Counted from the stretch's first letter, positions 35,742-48,975 are shown. The stretch is 64,000 bases of DNA from Mycobacterium sp. 050128 (GCF_036409155.1 NZ_JAZGLW010000001.1:1984001-2048000), one strand, 5' to 3'. The notes: generated from the sequence alone by a model not told the origin. Numbers and translations are program-made.

Positions 35742-36005
35742 ATGCACAACGAATTCCATTACTCCTTCGGCGAGGCGGTATGGGGCGTGGCGGGAATCAT
35801 CCTGCTACTGGCCTTCGGCGATGTTCTGGTCGTACTCGCTCTCGCCTTGGTGATCGCGGGCGTGATTGCCGCGGTCTGGAGCTATCGCCAAGTGCATCGC
35901 GAGCAGCACGACGGGGACTTGGCTCCGGTGACTCAGCTGCGCCCGGCGCCGGCGGTTCACCGGCACCCGGTAGCGACGCCGATCCAGGGGCCCAGCGCCG
36001 CGTAG
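35742..36005 (+). CDS. Small single-span membrane protein
   Basis: An 87-residue protein with a central hydrophobic region (VAGIILLLAFGDVLVVLALALVIAG, given here in part) that could be one or two helices. It then has a hydrophilic tail rich in His, Gln and Pro. The ATG at 35742 follows a GTG by one codon. It lies downstream of the tRNA in the slot of the small unknown genes Rv3643/Rv3642c. Function is unknown. Confidence 0.6.
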   Translation: MHNEFHYSFGEAVWGVAGIILLLAFGDVLVVLALALVIAGVIAAVWSYRQVHREQHDGDLAPVTQLRPAPAVHRHPVATPIQGPSAA

Positions 36006-36073
36006 CCGCAGCGCATTAAAACTCCGGCGTTTTAAATCCTCGTCTGTGCCGGCGGCCGGTGACAGGGTTGCCC

Positions 36074-36445
36074 ATGCTTCGAGTGCTGATCGTGGGTATG
36101 GTTTTTTCTGGAATTGCTTCTGCGCCAAGTGATATCGCCTTGACGAGCGGGTCGCCGGCCACGATCGACATCAGCTTCTCCGACGCGACCTATGACTGCG
36201 GAAACCAATCGCCGATCAGGATCGTGGGCGAGGACTCGACGATCACCTTGACCGGGTCGTGCGGCGAGGTCGACGTCAGCGGCGTTGCCAACACCGTGAA
36301 CCTGCAAACCGTGGCCGCCATCTTGGCCATCGGCACCGGAAATCACATCACCTGGGAGAAGGGGCCAGGAGGTGGCGTCCCGCAAGTCAGGAACCCGGGC
36401 CGCAGCAACGACATCCGGGGACCAGGCGGCCTTCAGATCGGCTAG
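36074..36445 (+). CDS. Exported DUF3060-type protein
   Basis: A protein of 123 residues with a short signal peptide (MLRVLIVGMVFSGIASA, cleaved after ASA). The mature part has two cysteines and beta-strand repeats such as ITLTGSCGEVDVSGVANTVN and AILAIGTGNHITWEKG. These are typical of DUF3060 proteins found in mycobacterial envelopes. Function is unknown. It converges with the next gene 10 bases away. Confidence 0.72.
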   Translation: MLRVLIVGMVFSGIASAPSDIALTSGSPATIDISFSDATYDCGNQSPIRIVGEDSTITLTGSCGEVDVSGVANTVNLQTVAAILAIGTGNHITWEKGPGGGVPQVRNPGRSNDIRGPGGLQIG

Positions 36446-36455
36446 TTCAGCGCTG

Positions 36456-39508
<3,053 letters not shown>

Positions 39509-39512
<4 letters not shown>

Positions 39513-40210
39513 CTCGGAATCCTTCCTCGCGGGAACCCGTCGAAAATGATGTTGACGCCGTTGAGCAGCGGCTGGCCCTTCGACTTCGAGTAGTCGGTGT
39601 AGAGCACCTCGACCGGCTGTTCGACTACGCGCCAATGGTTTTCGGCGATTAGCATGATGAATTCGTTGGCGTGGCTCATCCCGTTCATCGTGATGTCCAG
39701 CCCGTCGGCCACCGTCTTGTTGAACACCCGCAGCCCGTTGTTGGTGTCGGTCAGGCCGAGCTGGCGACCGCGCGGGCTCAACCGCGCCGCCGTCTGCAGC
39801 ACGATCCGTTTCAGTAACGGCGGCCGGCTGCTCTCCAGCCCGCCGAAGCGCGTCCCGATGACGATGTCGACGTCTTCGGCGACGAGCCGGTCGACCATCG
39901 CGCACACGTCTTTGACGCGATGCTGCCCGTCGGCGTCGAACGTCGCGAAGATCCGCGCACCGGGCTGGCGGCGGGCGTACTCGACGCCGGTTTGGATGGC
40001 CGCGCCCTGTCCGAGGTTGACCGGATGGCGCACCAGATGAGCCCCGGCCTTCCGGGCGATCTCGCCGGTGCCGTCGGTACTGCCGTCGTCGACGCAGACG
40101 ACGTGGTCGAAAACGGAGCGGACATCGGCGACCACCTCGCCGATGACCGTGGCTTCGTTGAAGGCGGGAATCACGATCCAGACGCCCTGGTAATCCGTTT
40201 CGATGTTCAC
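39509..40210 (-). CDS. ppgS: Polyprenyl-phospho-N-acetylgalactosaminyl synthase
   Basis: A 233-residue family-2 glycosyltransferase. N-terminal VIPAFNEATVIG, the VDDGSTDGT motif and FDADGQH (DxD) are all visible. It has no membrane helix of its own. In M. tuberculosis Rv3631 moves GalNAc to polyprenyl phosphate, the donor for galactosamine on arabinogalactan, a feature of slow-growing species. It is translationally coupled to the DUF2304 partner. Confidence 0.88.
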
Positions 40211-40223
40211 AGGGTAGCCAGGA

Positions 40224-41519
40224 TCAGCCGGTTAGGCGCCCGGCGCGCGCCAGGCCCGCCAGGTGTACGCCGATTCCCACCAGCGGACCGCACAGCAGCG
40301 CGACCACGGTCCGGGTCTCCAGCGGCAGCGGCAGCAGCAACAAGAGCCCCGAGGCCGCGGTGGCCCCGACCCACCCCAGCGCGTAGGCCCGATGCAGCGC
40401 GGCGGCCACGGTCGCGGCGCCGGTCAGCGTCAGCATCGCGATCGACAACGCCGCACCGGTCAGCCACGCCAACAGCGCGCCGCCGGCGTCGTAGGACGCA
40501 CCGAAGGCGCCGCGCAGCAGCCATGGCCCCACCAGGCCGGCCGCGAGCACCCCAACGGCGCCGATGCCGGCGATGATCGCCGCCGGTGCGAGCAGCGCCC
40601 GCAGCCGATCGCTGCGCGCGTCCACGAAATGCGCGATCAGGTTGCCCTGCATGGCCGTCAACGGCACCAGCAGCGGCGCGCGGGTCAACGTGACCGCCAG
40701 GATGATCACACCGCCTTGTGCCCCAAGGTGATTCGATGTCAGCTTGAGCAGCACCGGGAATCCCATCACCAGGATCGCGCTGGCGCCGGCGGCGGTGATC
40801 GAGTGCGCGGTGCCTCGCAGGAACGTCGCGGTGTTGCCGGGTGTCAGGAGCCGGGCCGCCGCGCGGGCCGTGGGTGAGGTCACCAGGACGACCAGCCAGG
40901 CCACCGCGCCGGCCACCGTCGCCCACAGAAAGCCCGTCAGACCCCAGCCGAGCGCCACCGTGGCCACCGCGATCGCCACCCGCATGACCGCGTCGGTCAC
41001 CATCAGTGCCCCGTACTGGGTCCATTGATCGGTGCCGGCCAGCATGCCGAGCAGGGTGGCGTGCAGGCAGAACCCGGCCAGGCCGACGGACAACAGCGCC
41101 ACCGACAACCAGCGCTCCTCGGCGAACACCCGCCCACCCCACAGCGGCGAGCTGCCCGCGATCAGGACGGCCGCGGCGACGCCGATCATCGCGGCGACGC
41201 GCAGCGGGTGGTTGCGGAAGTCGGGCCCCGGCAACGCGTCGACGTAGCGGGTGGCGCGGACCTCGCGGGTGGTTTCTTGCAGCAGGCCGAAGGCGGCGCC
41301 GGTGACCAGGCCGAACGCCCCCCAGAACACCCCGAACACCGAGAAGCCGCTCGGCGCCAGGTCACGGGCCGCCAGATAGATCACCGCGTAACCGCACACC
41401 GCGGTCAATGCTGTCGCGGCACCGACCCGGGCCATGCTGCTACGTGCCACCGGTCCCTGGGATGCTCCCGCGGACCCGGCAGCGCCCAGTGGGGACGCCG
41501 CACCGCCGACTTCGGTCAT
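40224..41519 (-). CDS. MOP-type polysaccharide exporter-like membrane protein (Rv3630)
   Basis: A 431-residue protein with about twelve transmembrane helices and short loops, no signal peptide and no ATPase motif. It resembles Wzx/MATE-type flippases in layout. It heads the cluster with ppgS and its partner (13-base gap), so flipping of a polyprenyl-linked sugar is a reasonable inference. No substrate is proven. Confidence 0.78.
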   Translation of the reverse strand: MTEVGGAASPLGAAGSAGASQGPVARSSMARVGAATALTAVCGYAVIYLAARDLAPSGFSVFGVFWGAFGLVTGAAFGLLQETTREVRATRYVDALPGPDFRNHPLRVAAMIGVAAAVLIAGSSPLWGGRVFAEERWLSVALLSVGLAGFCLHATLLGMLAGTDQWTQYGALMVTDAVMRVAIAVATVALGWGLTGFLWATVAGAVAWLVVLVTSPTARAAARLLTPGNTATFLRGTAHSITAAGASAILVMGFPVLLKLTSNHLGAQGGVIILAVTLTRAPLLVPLTAMQGNLIAHFVDARSDRLRALLAPAAIIAGIGAVGVLAAGLVGPWLLRGAFGASYDAGGALLAWLTGAALSIAMLTLTGAATVAAALHRAYALGWVGATAASGLLLLLPLPLETRTVVALLCGPLVGIGVHLAGLARAGRLTG

Positions 41520-41656
41520 CGGCGCGGCGCTTTCGGCCGGCTGCCCCTAGCTACCGCCAGTTTCGCCACAATTTGAAAATAGTAAGTGCGCCGTCGCCAT
41601 GGCTGGCGGTGGCGACCACCTTCGCCTTAATGTGAGCGGCTGTCTAGGAAGGACCC

Positions 41657-42736
41657 ATGGCCGCCGCTCGCATCTTCGGGATTTCGCTGTTGGTCACGTT
41701 GGCGGCCCTTGCGCTCGGCTATGCCCACGGCGGGCTCAATGCCCTGTTTCTTCTGGTAGCCCTGGGCGTCCTCGAGGTGTCGCTGTCCTTCGACAACGCG
41801 ATCATCAACGCCACGGTGCTGAAGCGGATGACCACGTTCTGGCGGCAGATGTTCCTGACGATCGGGATTCTGGTCGCCGTGTTCGGTATGCGGCTGGTGT
41901 TCCCGCTGCTCATCGTGTGGGCGACCGCAGGCCTCGACCCGGTTCGCGCGCTGCACCTGGCGCTCAATCCGCCGCCGCACGGCGCACCGGAATTCCCGGA
42001 CGGCTCGCCCGGCTACGCGAAGCTGGTGCTGTCGGCCCACCCGCAGATCGCGGCTTTCGGCGGGATATTTCTGCTGATGCTGTTCCTGGATTTCGTCGTT
42101 TACGACCGAGACATCAAGTGGCTCAAGTGGATTGAAGTCCCCTTCGCCCGGATCGGCCGTCTCGCCGAGGTTTCGGTGGTCGCCACCGTCATCGTGTTGG
42201 TGCTGGTCGGCACGCAGTTGACCCACTCCCGTGACGAGTGCGCGACGGTGCTGACGGCCGGGCTGCTCGGCCTGGTGACGTATCTGATCGTCAACGGGTT
42301 GAGTACGGCGTTCCGGCCGCCCGACGTCGACAGCGCCGAGCCGTCGGCGGCGGCCGTGGCAGTGGGCAAGGCCGGCCTGATGCTGTTCGTGTACCTCGAG
42401 GTGCTCGACGCGGCCTTCTCGTTCGACGGCGTCACCGGCGCCTTTGCCATCACCTCGGACCCCATCGTCATCGCCCTGGGCCTGGGGTTGATCGGCTCGA
42501 TGTTCGTCCGGTCGATCACGGTCTACCTGGTCCAGCAGCAGACGCTGGACCGCTACGTGTACCTGGAACACGGCGCGCACTGGGCGATCGGCGCGCTGTC
42601 GGTGATCATGCTGCTGTCGATCGAGCCGCGCTATGAGATCCCCGAGGTCGCCACCGCCTCCGTCGGCGTGGTCTTCATCGGGGCGGCGTTCGGATGGAGT
42701 GTGCTGCGCAACAGGCGCGACGCCGCGACCGCCTGA
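41657..42736 (+). CDS. DUF475/TerC-superfamily membrane protein
   Basis: A protein of 359 residues with about nine transmembrane helices. The two TerC-like acidic motifs are clear: EVSLSFDNAIINA near residue 36 and its repeat VLDAAFSFDGVTGAFAI near residue 255. The repeated SFDxxI/V acidic pair suggests a metal-ion transporter; TerC relatives move Mn(II) in connection with exported metalloenzymes. The start is the ATG at 41657, after GGAAGGACCC. It stands alone and converges with the next gene 1 base away. Confidence 0.82.
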   Translation: MAAARIFGISLLVTLAALALGYAHGGLNALFLLVALGVLEVSLSFDNAIINATVLKRMTTFWRQMFLTIGILVAVFGMRLVFPLLIVWATAGLDPVRALHLALNPPPHGAPEFPDGSPGYAKLVLSAHPQIAAFGGIFLLMLFLDFVVYDRDIKWLKWIEVPFARIGRLAEVSVVATVIVLVLVGTQLTHSRDECATVLTAGLLGLVTYLIVNGLSTAFRPPDVDSAEPSAAAVAVGKAGLMLFVYLEVLDAAFSFDGVTGAFAITSDPIVIALGLGLIGSMFVRSITVYLVQQQTLDRYVYLEHGAHWAIGALSVIMLLSIEPRYEIPEVATASVGVVFIGAAFGWSVLRNRRDAATA

Positions 42737-42737
42737 G

Positions 42738-43430
42738 TCACGCCTCGATCTGTCCGGCGATGCGGCGTTCGATGCTGGCCCGCGCGGGCGCCGGCAGCGC
42801 GATGAGCCCCTCGAGTTCCTTGCCGGCTCGCGCGTAGGCAATCTGGCGCTCCTCGCGCGTGGCCCCCTCGTCCTGCGCCAGGTGCAGCAGGTTCTGGGCA
42901 CGGGCCAGCCGCTGTTGTTCGTCTTCGGCGAAATCGCTGCGGCGGCGGCGAATTGCCTCGGCCTCGGCGATCTCGAATGCGCTGATGTACTCGTGGACCG
43001 CGTCGCGGTAGTCCAGGTACGCCGACCGATCGCCGGCGAAGTCCTCGGGCCGCTCCGGCCGCAGCAGGTCCGCATGCCGCCTGGCCTTGTGGAACGCGAT
43101 GGTCAGCGGATCGCGCATGTTCGTCATCAGCGGGAAATCCAGCAGCTTGGCGACGTCGACCTCGTACTCCAGCCACCGTGCATCCGTACGGTCATGTGCG
43201 GCAAGCAGTTTCGTGAGATCCCGGCGGGCGTTTTCCTCGTCGCCGCGGACCCGACCGGACGCCTGGGCGACGGCGATCTTGGCCTGCTGTTTGAGCCGGT
43301 ACCGTTCCTGCCGTCGCTGCGCCCGGCGCTCGTTGGCGGCGGCCACCGCCCGCACGCCGGTTCCGATCGCACCCGCGAACGGGAAGATCAGCCACCAGAA
43401 GTTCGCGGCGAAATGCAGCACCGGGGTCAC
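42738..43430 (-). CDS. Charged helical membrane-anchored protein of unknown function
   Basis: A protein of about 230 residues with one N-terminal hydrophobic segment (LHFAANFWWLIFPFAGAIGT) and a long charged helical body (RRQERYRLKQQAKIAVAQAS, later HKARRHADLLRPERPEDFAG). The high Arg/Glu/Ala content suggests coiled coil. I do not recognise it; no counterpart at this position in M. tuberculosis comes to mind. The GTG at 43430 is used, with no strong ribosome site. It lies 58 bases after ppa, on the same strand. Confidence 0.65.
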   Translation of the reverse strand: MTPVLHFAANFWWLIFPFAGAIGTGVRAVAAANERRAQRRQERYRLKQQAKIAVAQASGRVRGDEENARRDLTKLLAAHDRTDARWLEYEVDVAKLLDFPLMTNMRDPLTIAFHKARRHADLLRPERPEDFAGDRSAYLDYRDAVHEYISAFEIAEAEAIRRRRSDFAEDEQQRLARAQNLLHLAQDEGATREERQIAYARAGKELEGLIALPAPARASIERRIAGQIEA

Positions 43431-43488
43431 ATCGCCAGGATGCCACCGAGAATCGGTGCGCGGGGCGGGCGCAATTACGCCGGCAGCG

Positions 43489-43977
43489 TTAGTGGCCGCC
43501 TTCTTTGAACCGGGCGATGGAGCGCTCGACCTCCGCCTCGGCTTCGGCGCGACCGACCCAGTCCGCCGCCTTGACGTACTTGCCCGGCTCCAAAGCCTTG
43601 TATTGCGAGAAGAAGTGTTTGATGACGTCCAGCTGGTAGGACGCAACGTCGCCGATGTCCTGGATGTGATCCCAGCGGTGGTCGCCGGCCGGAACACACA
43701 GCACCTTGTCGTCACCGCCGGCCTCGTCGACCATCTTGAACATCCCCACCGGCCGCGCCTCGACCAGCACGCCGGGGAACACCGACTCGGGAAGCAACAG
43801 CAGCACGTCCAGCGGGTCGCCGTCCTCGCCGAGGGTGTTCTCGATGAAGCCGTAGTCGGTCGGGTAGACCATCGACGTGTACAGGTAGCGGTCCAGCTTC
43901 ACCCGCCCCGTCTCGTGATCGACCTCGTACTTGTTCCGCTGGCCCTTCGGGATCTCGATGACCACGTCGAATTGCAC
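43489..43977 (-). CDS. ppa: Inorganic pyrophosphatase
   Basis: A 162-residue family I soluble pyrophosphatase. The signature [12 protein letters not shown] is present, with [11 protein letters not shown] before it and [12 protein letters not shown] after it. The mycobacterial family keeps two histidines near the active site (HRWDHIQD). It pulls biosynthetic reactions that release pyrophosphate. It diverges from dacB with about 125 bases between. Confidence 0.96.
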   Translation of the reverse strand: MQFDVVIEIPKGQRNKYEVDHETGRVKLDRYLYTSMVYPTDYGFIENTLGEDGDPLDVLLLLPESVFPGVLVEARPVGMFKMVDEAGGDDKVLCVPAGDHRWDHIQDIGDVASYQLDVIKHFFSQYKALEPGKYVKAADWVGRAEAEAEVERSIARFKEGGH

Positions 43978-44102
43978 TGTCTGACGCTCCTTTGAAGAAA
44001 GTAAGTCTGGGTGGACCCGGGTAGATCGGTTCGTCGCGGATCACCCTAGTCGAGCGAGTCGCGGCAGATTCGGCAGAATAGGACCAAACAGTCAGGAGAG
44101 TG

Positions 44103-45488
44103 ATGGGTCGTACTCGCTGGCGGAAATCCACCCAGGTGTTCATCGGATTGGCCGTGCTGGCGTTCGTCGCCGCCGTGGTGGCCGCGGCAACCTTCTTCAC
44201 CTCGGGTGGGCACGGCAGCAGCGGCGCACACGTTGCGGTACCGCCGCCGCGGGCACCGGTCGTGAAGCCGGGAATGGTGCCCGTCGCCGACACCGCCGAG
44301 ACGCCCTCGGCCGGTGCGCTGGCGGCCGTGCTGGCCCCGGTGGCCGCCGACCTCAACCTCGGCAGGCTTGGGGGTCGGATCACCGATGCCCTCACCGGCA
44401 AAGAGCTTTGGCAGGTCGCCGACGACGTGCCCCTGGTGCCGGCGTCGACCAACAAGGTCCTGTCGGCGGCCGCGGCGTTGCTGACGCTGGATCGTCAGGC
44501 CCGCATCAGCACTCGCGTGGTGGCCGGCAGCCAGAACGCCCAGGGGCCGATCGTGCTGGTGGGTGCCGGTGATCCGACGCTGTCGGCGGCACCGCCCGAC
44601 GTGCCGACCTGGTACCGCGGCGCGCCACGCATCAGCGACCTGGTGGAGCAGATTCACCGCAGCGGCATGACGCCGACAACCGTGCAGGTGGATACCTCGG
44701 CGTTCACCGGCCCGACGATGGCGCAGGGCTGGGATCCCGCCGATATCGACAACGGCGACATCGCGCCGATCGAGTCGGTGATGATCGACGCCGGCCGCAT
44801 TCAGCCCAGCACCGTCAACTCCCGGCGGTCCAAAACCCCGGCGCTGGACGCCGGGCGCGAGCTGGCCAAGGCCCTGGGCCTGGATCCCGCCGCGGTGACG
44901 ATCGCGTCTGCCCCGTCCGGGGCGCGGCAGCTGGCGGTCGTGCAATCGGCGCCGCTGGTCCAGCGGCTCGGCGAGATGATGGATCACTCCGACAACGTGC
45001 TGGCCGAATGCATCGCCCGCGAGGTGGCCGCGGCGATCAACCGGCCGCGCAGCTTCGCCGGCGCGGTAGACGCGGTGACGAACCGATTGAGCACCGCGCA
45101 TGTCGACACCAGCGGCGCCATGCTGGTGGACTCCAGCGGGCTGTCGGTCGACGACCGGCTGACCGCCAAGACCCTCGACGGAACCGTGCAGGCCGCGGCG
45201 GGGCCGGACCAGCCGTCGCTGCGGGCGCTGCTGGATCTGCTGCCGATCGCCGGCGGCAGCGGGACACTGGCCGACCGCTTTCTCGACCCGGCCACGAATC
45301 TCGGACCGGCCGGCTGGTTGCGTGCCAAGACCGGCTCGTTGACCGCGATCAACTCGCTGGTCGGAGTCGTCACCGACCGCACCGGGCGCGTGCTGACATT
45401 CGCGTTCATCTCCAACGCCGCCGGCCCCAACGGGCGCAACGCAATGGACGCCCTGGCGACGCGCCTGTGGACCTGCGGGTGCACATGA
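44103..45488 (+). CDS. dacB: D-alanyl-D-alanine carboxypeptidase/endopeptidase (PBP4, S13 family)
   Basis: A 461-residue exported peptidoglycan hydrolase. One N-terminal transmembrane/signal segment (VFIGLAVLAFVAAVVAAATFF) is followed by the class C PBP core. The catalytic motifs are STNK (Ser about 116), SDN (about 296) and KTG (about 409). It trims or cleaves peptide stems in the wall. The ATG at 44103 follows AGGAG. The stop overlaps the next start as ATGA. Confidence 0.93.
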   Translation: MGRTRWRKSTQVFIGLAVLAFVAAVVAAATFFTSGGHGSSGAHVAVPPPRAPVVKPGMVPVADTAETPSAGALAAVLAPVAADLNLGRLGGRITDALTGKELWQVADDVPLVPASTNKVLSAAAALLTLDRQARISTRVVAGSQNAQGPIVLVGAGDPTLSAAPPDVPTWYRGAPRISDLVEQIHRSGMTPTTVQVDTSAFTGPTMAQGWDPADIDNGDIAPIESVMIDAGRIQPSTVNSRRSKTPALDAGRELAKALGLDPAAVTIASAPSGARQLAVVQSAPLVQRLGEMMDHSDNVLAECIAREVAAAINRPRSFAGAVDAVTNRLSTAHVDTSGAMLVDSSGLSVDDRLTAKTLDGTVQAAAGPDQPSLRALLDLLPIAGGSGTLADRFLDPATNLGPAGWLRAKTGSLTAINSLVGVVTDRTGRVLTFAFISNAAGPNGRNAMDALATRLWTCGCT

Positions 45489-46531
45489 CCGCCCAACCCG
45501 ACCTGACTCTCGGCACCGCCGTCGACTGGCGGTTCGCTGCGACGGTCGGCGCCCGGCTGGCCCGGCCCGGTCCGCCCGCCAGCGAATACACCCGCCGTCA
45601 GGCGATCGACGAGCTGGCGAGTTCGGCGACGAAAGCCGAACCACTCGTGCGCGACGTGACGGACCTGGCCACTGACGGCGAGGTGCCCGCGGCCCGCATC
45701 GTCGACCGCGGCGAGTGGGTCCGCGCCGCGGCGGACTCGATGCGGGTGATGACCAACGGGGCCGACCAGCCGCGTGGGTTTATCACCGGACGGCTCACCG
45801 GTGCACAGACCGGTGCCGTGCTGGCGTTCGTGGCGTCCGGGATTCTCGGCCAGTACGACCCGTTCTTTGCCGACAAAGAGGGCTGCCTGCTGCTGGTGTA
45901 TCCCAACGTGATCGCCGTGGAGCGCCAGCTGCGGGTCGATCCGGCCGATTTCCGGCTGTGGGTGTGCCTGCACGAAGTGACGCACCGGGTGCAGTTCACC
46001 GCCAACCGCTGGCTGCCGCACTACATGTCGGACGCGCTGGCGTTGTTGACCCGCGACGCGGGTGACGATTTCGGCCAGGTGGCGGGCCGGCTGGCCGAGT
46101 ACGTGCGCAACCGCGGTCTCGGCGTGCCCGACGCGTCCGCGTCGGGGATCGTCGGCCTGGTGCGCGCCGTTCAGTCCGAGCCCCAGCGCCAGGCGCTGGA
46201 TCAGCTGCTGGTGCTGGGCACCTTGCTGGAGGGCCACGCCGACCACGTGATGGATGCGGTCGGCCCCAAGGCGGTGCCGTCGGTGGCGACCATCCGCGGC
46301 CGATTCGACGATCGCCGTCACCGCAAGCCGCCGCCGCTGCAGCGCCTGATGCGCGCCCTGCTGGGCCTGGACGCCAAGCTCAACCAGTACACCCGCGGCA
46401 AGGCGTTCGTCGACCACGTGGTGGGCCGGGTCGGGATGGAGCGGTTCAACACCGTGTGGTCCGGCCCCGAGACGCTGCCGCTGCCCGCCGAGATCGAAGA
46501 CCCCCAGCGATGGATCGACAGGGTCCTGTAG
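45485..46531 (+). CDS. Zincin-like metallopeptidase (DUF2342, Rv3626c family)
   Basis: A 348-residue soluble protein with a zincin motif HEVTHRVQF (HExxH near residue 165) and a likely third ligand in the later LEGHADHVMDAVG segment. It has no signal peptide. The family lies between dacB and tilS across mycobacteria and is of unknown substrate. It overlaps dacB by 4 bases and tilS by 22 bases, so it is tightly coupled. Confidence 0.82.
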   Translation: MTAQPDLTLGTAVDWRFAATVGARLARPGPPASEYTRRQAIDELASSATKAEPLVRDVTDLATDGEVPAARIVDRGEWVRAAADSMRVMTNGADQPRGFITGRLTGAQTGAVLAFVASGILGQYDPFFADKEGCLLLVYPNVIAVERQLRVDPADFRLWVCLHEVTHRVQFTANRWLPHYMSDALALLTRDAGDDFGQVAGRLAEYVRNRGLGVPDASASGIVGLVRAVQSEPQRQALDQLLVLGTLLEGHADHVMDAVGPKAVPSVATIRGRFDDRRHRKPPPLQRLMRALLGLDAKLNQYTRGKAFVDHVVGRVGMERFNTVWSGPETLPLPAEIEDPQRWIDRVL

Positions 46532-47469
46532 GGCAGCTGCTGGCGGCTGTCGAGGCGTTCGCGAAGGCCTATCTGGCCACCGCGGACCAATGGGGTGTGG
46601 CGTTATCGGGCGGGCCGGATTCGCTGGCGCTCACCGCGGTCGCGGCCCGGCTGCGGCCCACCACGGCGCTGATCGTCGACCACGGTCTGCAGCCCGAGTC
46701 GGCCGCCGTCGCCGAAACCGCGCGCAACCAGGCCATCGCGTTGGGGTGTGCTGACGCAGAAGTCATTCGCGTCCAGGTGGGCAATGACGGGGGGCCCGAG
46801 GCCGCGGCCCGCGCGGCGCGCTACGCCGCGTTGAGCGCCTACCAGCTGGGGCCGGTGCTGCTGGCGCATACCCTCGACGATCAGGCCGAGACGGTGTTGC
46901 TCGGGCTGGGCCGCGGCTCCGGAGCGCGCTCGATCGCCGGGATGCGACCGCACGATCCGCCCTGGTGCCGGCCGCTGCTGGGGGTCCGGCGTGCCACCAC
47001 GCATGCCGCATGCCTCGAGCTGGGACTGACCGCGTGGCACGACCCGCACAACAGCGACCGCCGCTTCACCCGGTCCCGGCTGCGGCACGAGGTGATGCCG
47101 CTGCTCGAGGACGTGCTGGGCGGCGGGGTGGCTGAGGCGCTGGCCCGCACCGCGACGGCGCTGCGGGAGGACACCGAGTTCATCGACACGCTGGCGGCCC
47201 AGGCGCTGCCCGGCGTGCAGGCTGAGCCGGGCCTGCGGGCCGAGGCGCTGGCCGCGTTGGCCGACCCGGTGCGGCGCCGGGTGATCCGGGGCTGGCTGCT
47301 GACCGGCGGGGCTACCGGGCTGACCGACAAGCAGATCCGCGGGGTGGACGCACTGGTTACCGCGTGGCGCGGGCAGGGCGGGGTGGCGGTCGGTTCGGAT
47401 TTGCGCGGCGAGCGGTTGGTCGCGGGACGTCGCAACGGCGTGCTGACGTTGCGGCGTGAGCCTGTGTAA
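46510..47469 (+). CDS. tilS: tRNA(Ile)-lysidine synthase
   Basis: A 319-residue PP-loop ATPase that modifies C34 of the tRNA-Ile CAU anticodon to lysidine. The PP-loop SGGPDSLAL is near residue 33. [14 protein letters not shown] follows near residue 120, and the C-terminal part is a short TilS domain. The start is the ATG at 46510, inside the preceding gene. It is essential in most bacteria. Confidence 0.93.
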   Translation: MDRQGPVGQLLAAVEAFAKAYLATADQWGVALSGGPDSLALTAVAARLRPTTALIVDHGLQPESAAVAETARNQAIALGCADAEVIRVQVGNDGGPEAAARAARYAALSAYQLGPVLLAHTLDDQAETVLLGLGRGSGARSIAGMRPHDPPWCRPLLGVRRATTHAACLELGLTAWHDPHNSDRRFTRSRLRHEVMPLLEDVLGGGVAEALARTATALREDTEFIDTLAAQALPGVQAEPGLRAEALAALADPVRRRVIRGWLLTGGATGLTDKQIRGVDALVTAWRGQGGVAVGSDLRGERLVAGRRNGVLTLRREPV

Positions 47470-47528
47470 ATGGCCGCAAATTGTCGTCGCCGTTGGTTGT
47501 TCGGCCGCCGGCATGGCACGCTGTGGGC

Positions 47529-48134
47529 GTGGCCCAGACCTCCTCGGCGATAACCCCCGAGCAGCCCGCGGACCTGTACCCGGGGGATATCAAATCCGTG
47601 CTGCTCACGACCGAGCAGATCCAGGCCCGCATCGGCGAGCTCGGCGAGCAGATCGGCAACGACTACCGGGAGTCGATCGCCGAGACCAGCCAGGACTTGC
47701 TGCTGATCACCGTGCTCAAGGGCGCCGTGATCTTTGTCACCGACCTGGCGCGCACGATTCCGGTGCCGACGCAGTTCGAATTCATGGCCGTCAGCTCTTA
47801 CGGAACCTCGACGTCGTCGTCGGGCGTGGTGCGCATCCTCAAGGACCTGGACCGCGATATCAACGGTCGCGACGTGCTGATCGTCGAGGACGTCGTCGAC
47901 TCCGGGCTGACCCTGTCCTGGTTGCTGCGCAACCTCAAGACCCGCCACCCCCGCTCGCTGCGGGTGTGCACGCTGCTGCGCAAGCCCGACGCGGTCCGGG
48001 CCAACGCCGAGATCGCGTACGTGGGCTTCGACATTCCCAACGATTTCGTGGTCGGCTACGGCCTGGACTACGACGAGCGCTACCGCGACCTGTCGTACAT
48101 CGGAACCCTGGACCCCAGGGTCTACGAGCAGTAG
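47529..48134 (+). CDS. hpt: Hypoxanthine-guanine phosphoribosyltransferase
   Basis: A purine salvage enzyme of about 201 residues. The PRPP-binding motif [14 protein letters not shown] is intact; the N-terminal [18 protein letters not shown] loop and the flexible SSYGTSTSS loop fit HGPRT. GTG at 47529 is preferred; an upstream GTG at 47523 or ATG-like extension at 47481 would add a basic leader. It lies about 60 bases after tilS. Confidence 0.94.
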   Translation: MAQTSSAITPEQPADLYPGDIKSVLLTTEQIQARIGELGEQIGNDYRESIAETSQDLLLITVLKGAVIFVTDLARTIPVPTQFEFMAVSSYGTSTSSSGVVRILKDLDRDINGRDVLIVEDVVDSGLTLSWLLRNLKTRHPRSLRVCTLLRKPDAVRANAEIAYVGFDIPNDFVVGYGLDYDERYRDLSYIGTLDPRVYEQ

Positions 48135-48163
48135 CTAGCTGGGTCGCCGCCATCGGCCGAGAG

Positions 48164-48904
48164 CTAATCCAGCTCCCACGCCGCGGTCACCGAGAAGCTC
48201 ACCGTCTGCTGGCCCGGCTCCAGCGGTACCGCGGTGGCCATGGCTTTGGGCGGCGCCGGGGGCGCCCCGGCCACCGGTGAACCCCCGGTCGACTCCGAGA
48301 TGGACAGCACCTTGCCCAGCCGCAGCCCGGACAGCTGGGCGTACTGGTCGGCACGGCTCTTGGCGTCGTTGAAGGCTCGCGCCCGGGCATCCTTGACCAG
48401 CTGAGAGTCGTCGGCGATCGAGTAGCTGACCGAACTGATCCGGGTGGCGTCGCCGCCGGTGCTGACGATCAGCGCGAGCATTCGCGACGCGGCATCGGTC
48501 GGGTGGATCTTGACCTGGATGGCGTTGGTGGCGCGGTACCCGGTGATCGTGGACTCGGGACCGCCGTATTGCGCCTGCAGCGTCACCTGGGTGGTGCTGA
48601 TGTCCTTGCGGTCGATACCGGCACCCACCAGCGCGTTGATGACGGCTTGCTGGCGATCGTTGGTCTGGTTCATCGCCGAGGTGACGTCGGGCGCGCTGAA
48701 TTCGATGCCGGCGTCGGCGGTCAACGTGTCCGGTACGCCTTGCACTTGCCCCGATCCCACCACGGTGACCTGACGAGGATTCGCTCCCGGTGCGGGTGTC
48801 GCATCATGGGAATCACATGCCGACACCGTGGCAATGGCCAAGGCGGCCGTGGCCACGACGATCGACCAGCGGACGAAACTTCTAGCGCGGTGTTCGATCG
48901 CCAT
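48164..48904 (-). CDS. lpqG: Lipoprotein LpqG, SIMPL-domain protein
   Basis: A protein of 246 residues. Its signal peptide ends in the lipobox TVSAC (Cys about 29). The mature body is a SIMPL (DUF541) domain with GSGQVQGVPDTLTADAGIEF and the IADDSQLVKDARARAFNDAK helix. SIMPL proteins form oligomers in the cell envelope; no enzyme activity is known. The ATG at 48904 is chosen over longer options because it begins the signal peptide. Confidence 0.87.
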   Translation of the reverse strand: MAIEHRARSFVRWSIVVATAALAIATVSACDSHDATPAPGANPRQVTVVGSGQVQGVPDTLTADAGIEFSAPDVTSAMNQTNDRQQAVINALVGAGIDRKDISTTQVTLQAQYGGPESTITGYRATNAIQVKIHPTDAASRMLALIVSTGGDATRISSVSYSIADDSQLVKDARARAFNDAKSRADQYAQLSGLRLGKVLSISESTGGSPVAGAPPAPPKAMATAVPLEPGQQTVSFSVTAAWELD

Positions 48905-48975
48905 GCATGGCACCCTAGCTGTTTTGAGATGACTGCCATGACGAGCAGGTGATGCGACGACCTGCACCCAAGCTT

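Noticed and set aside
41627..43075. A 482-codon minus-strand frame over the TerC-like gene
   Set aside because: It is antisense to the clear DUF475 protein and partly out of frame with the unknown gene at 42738-43430.
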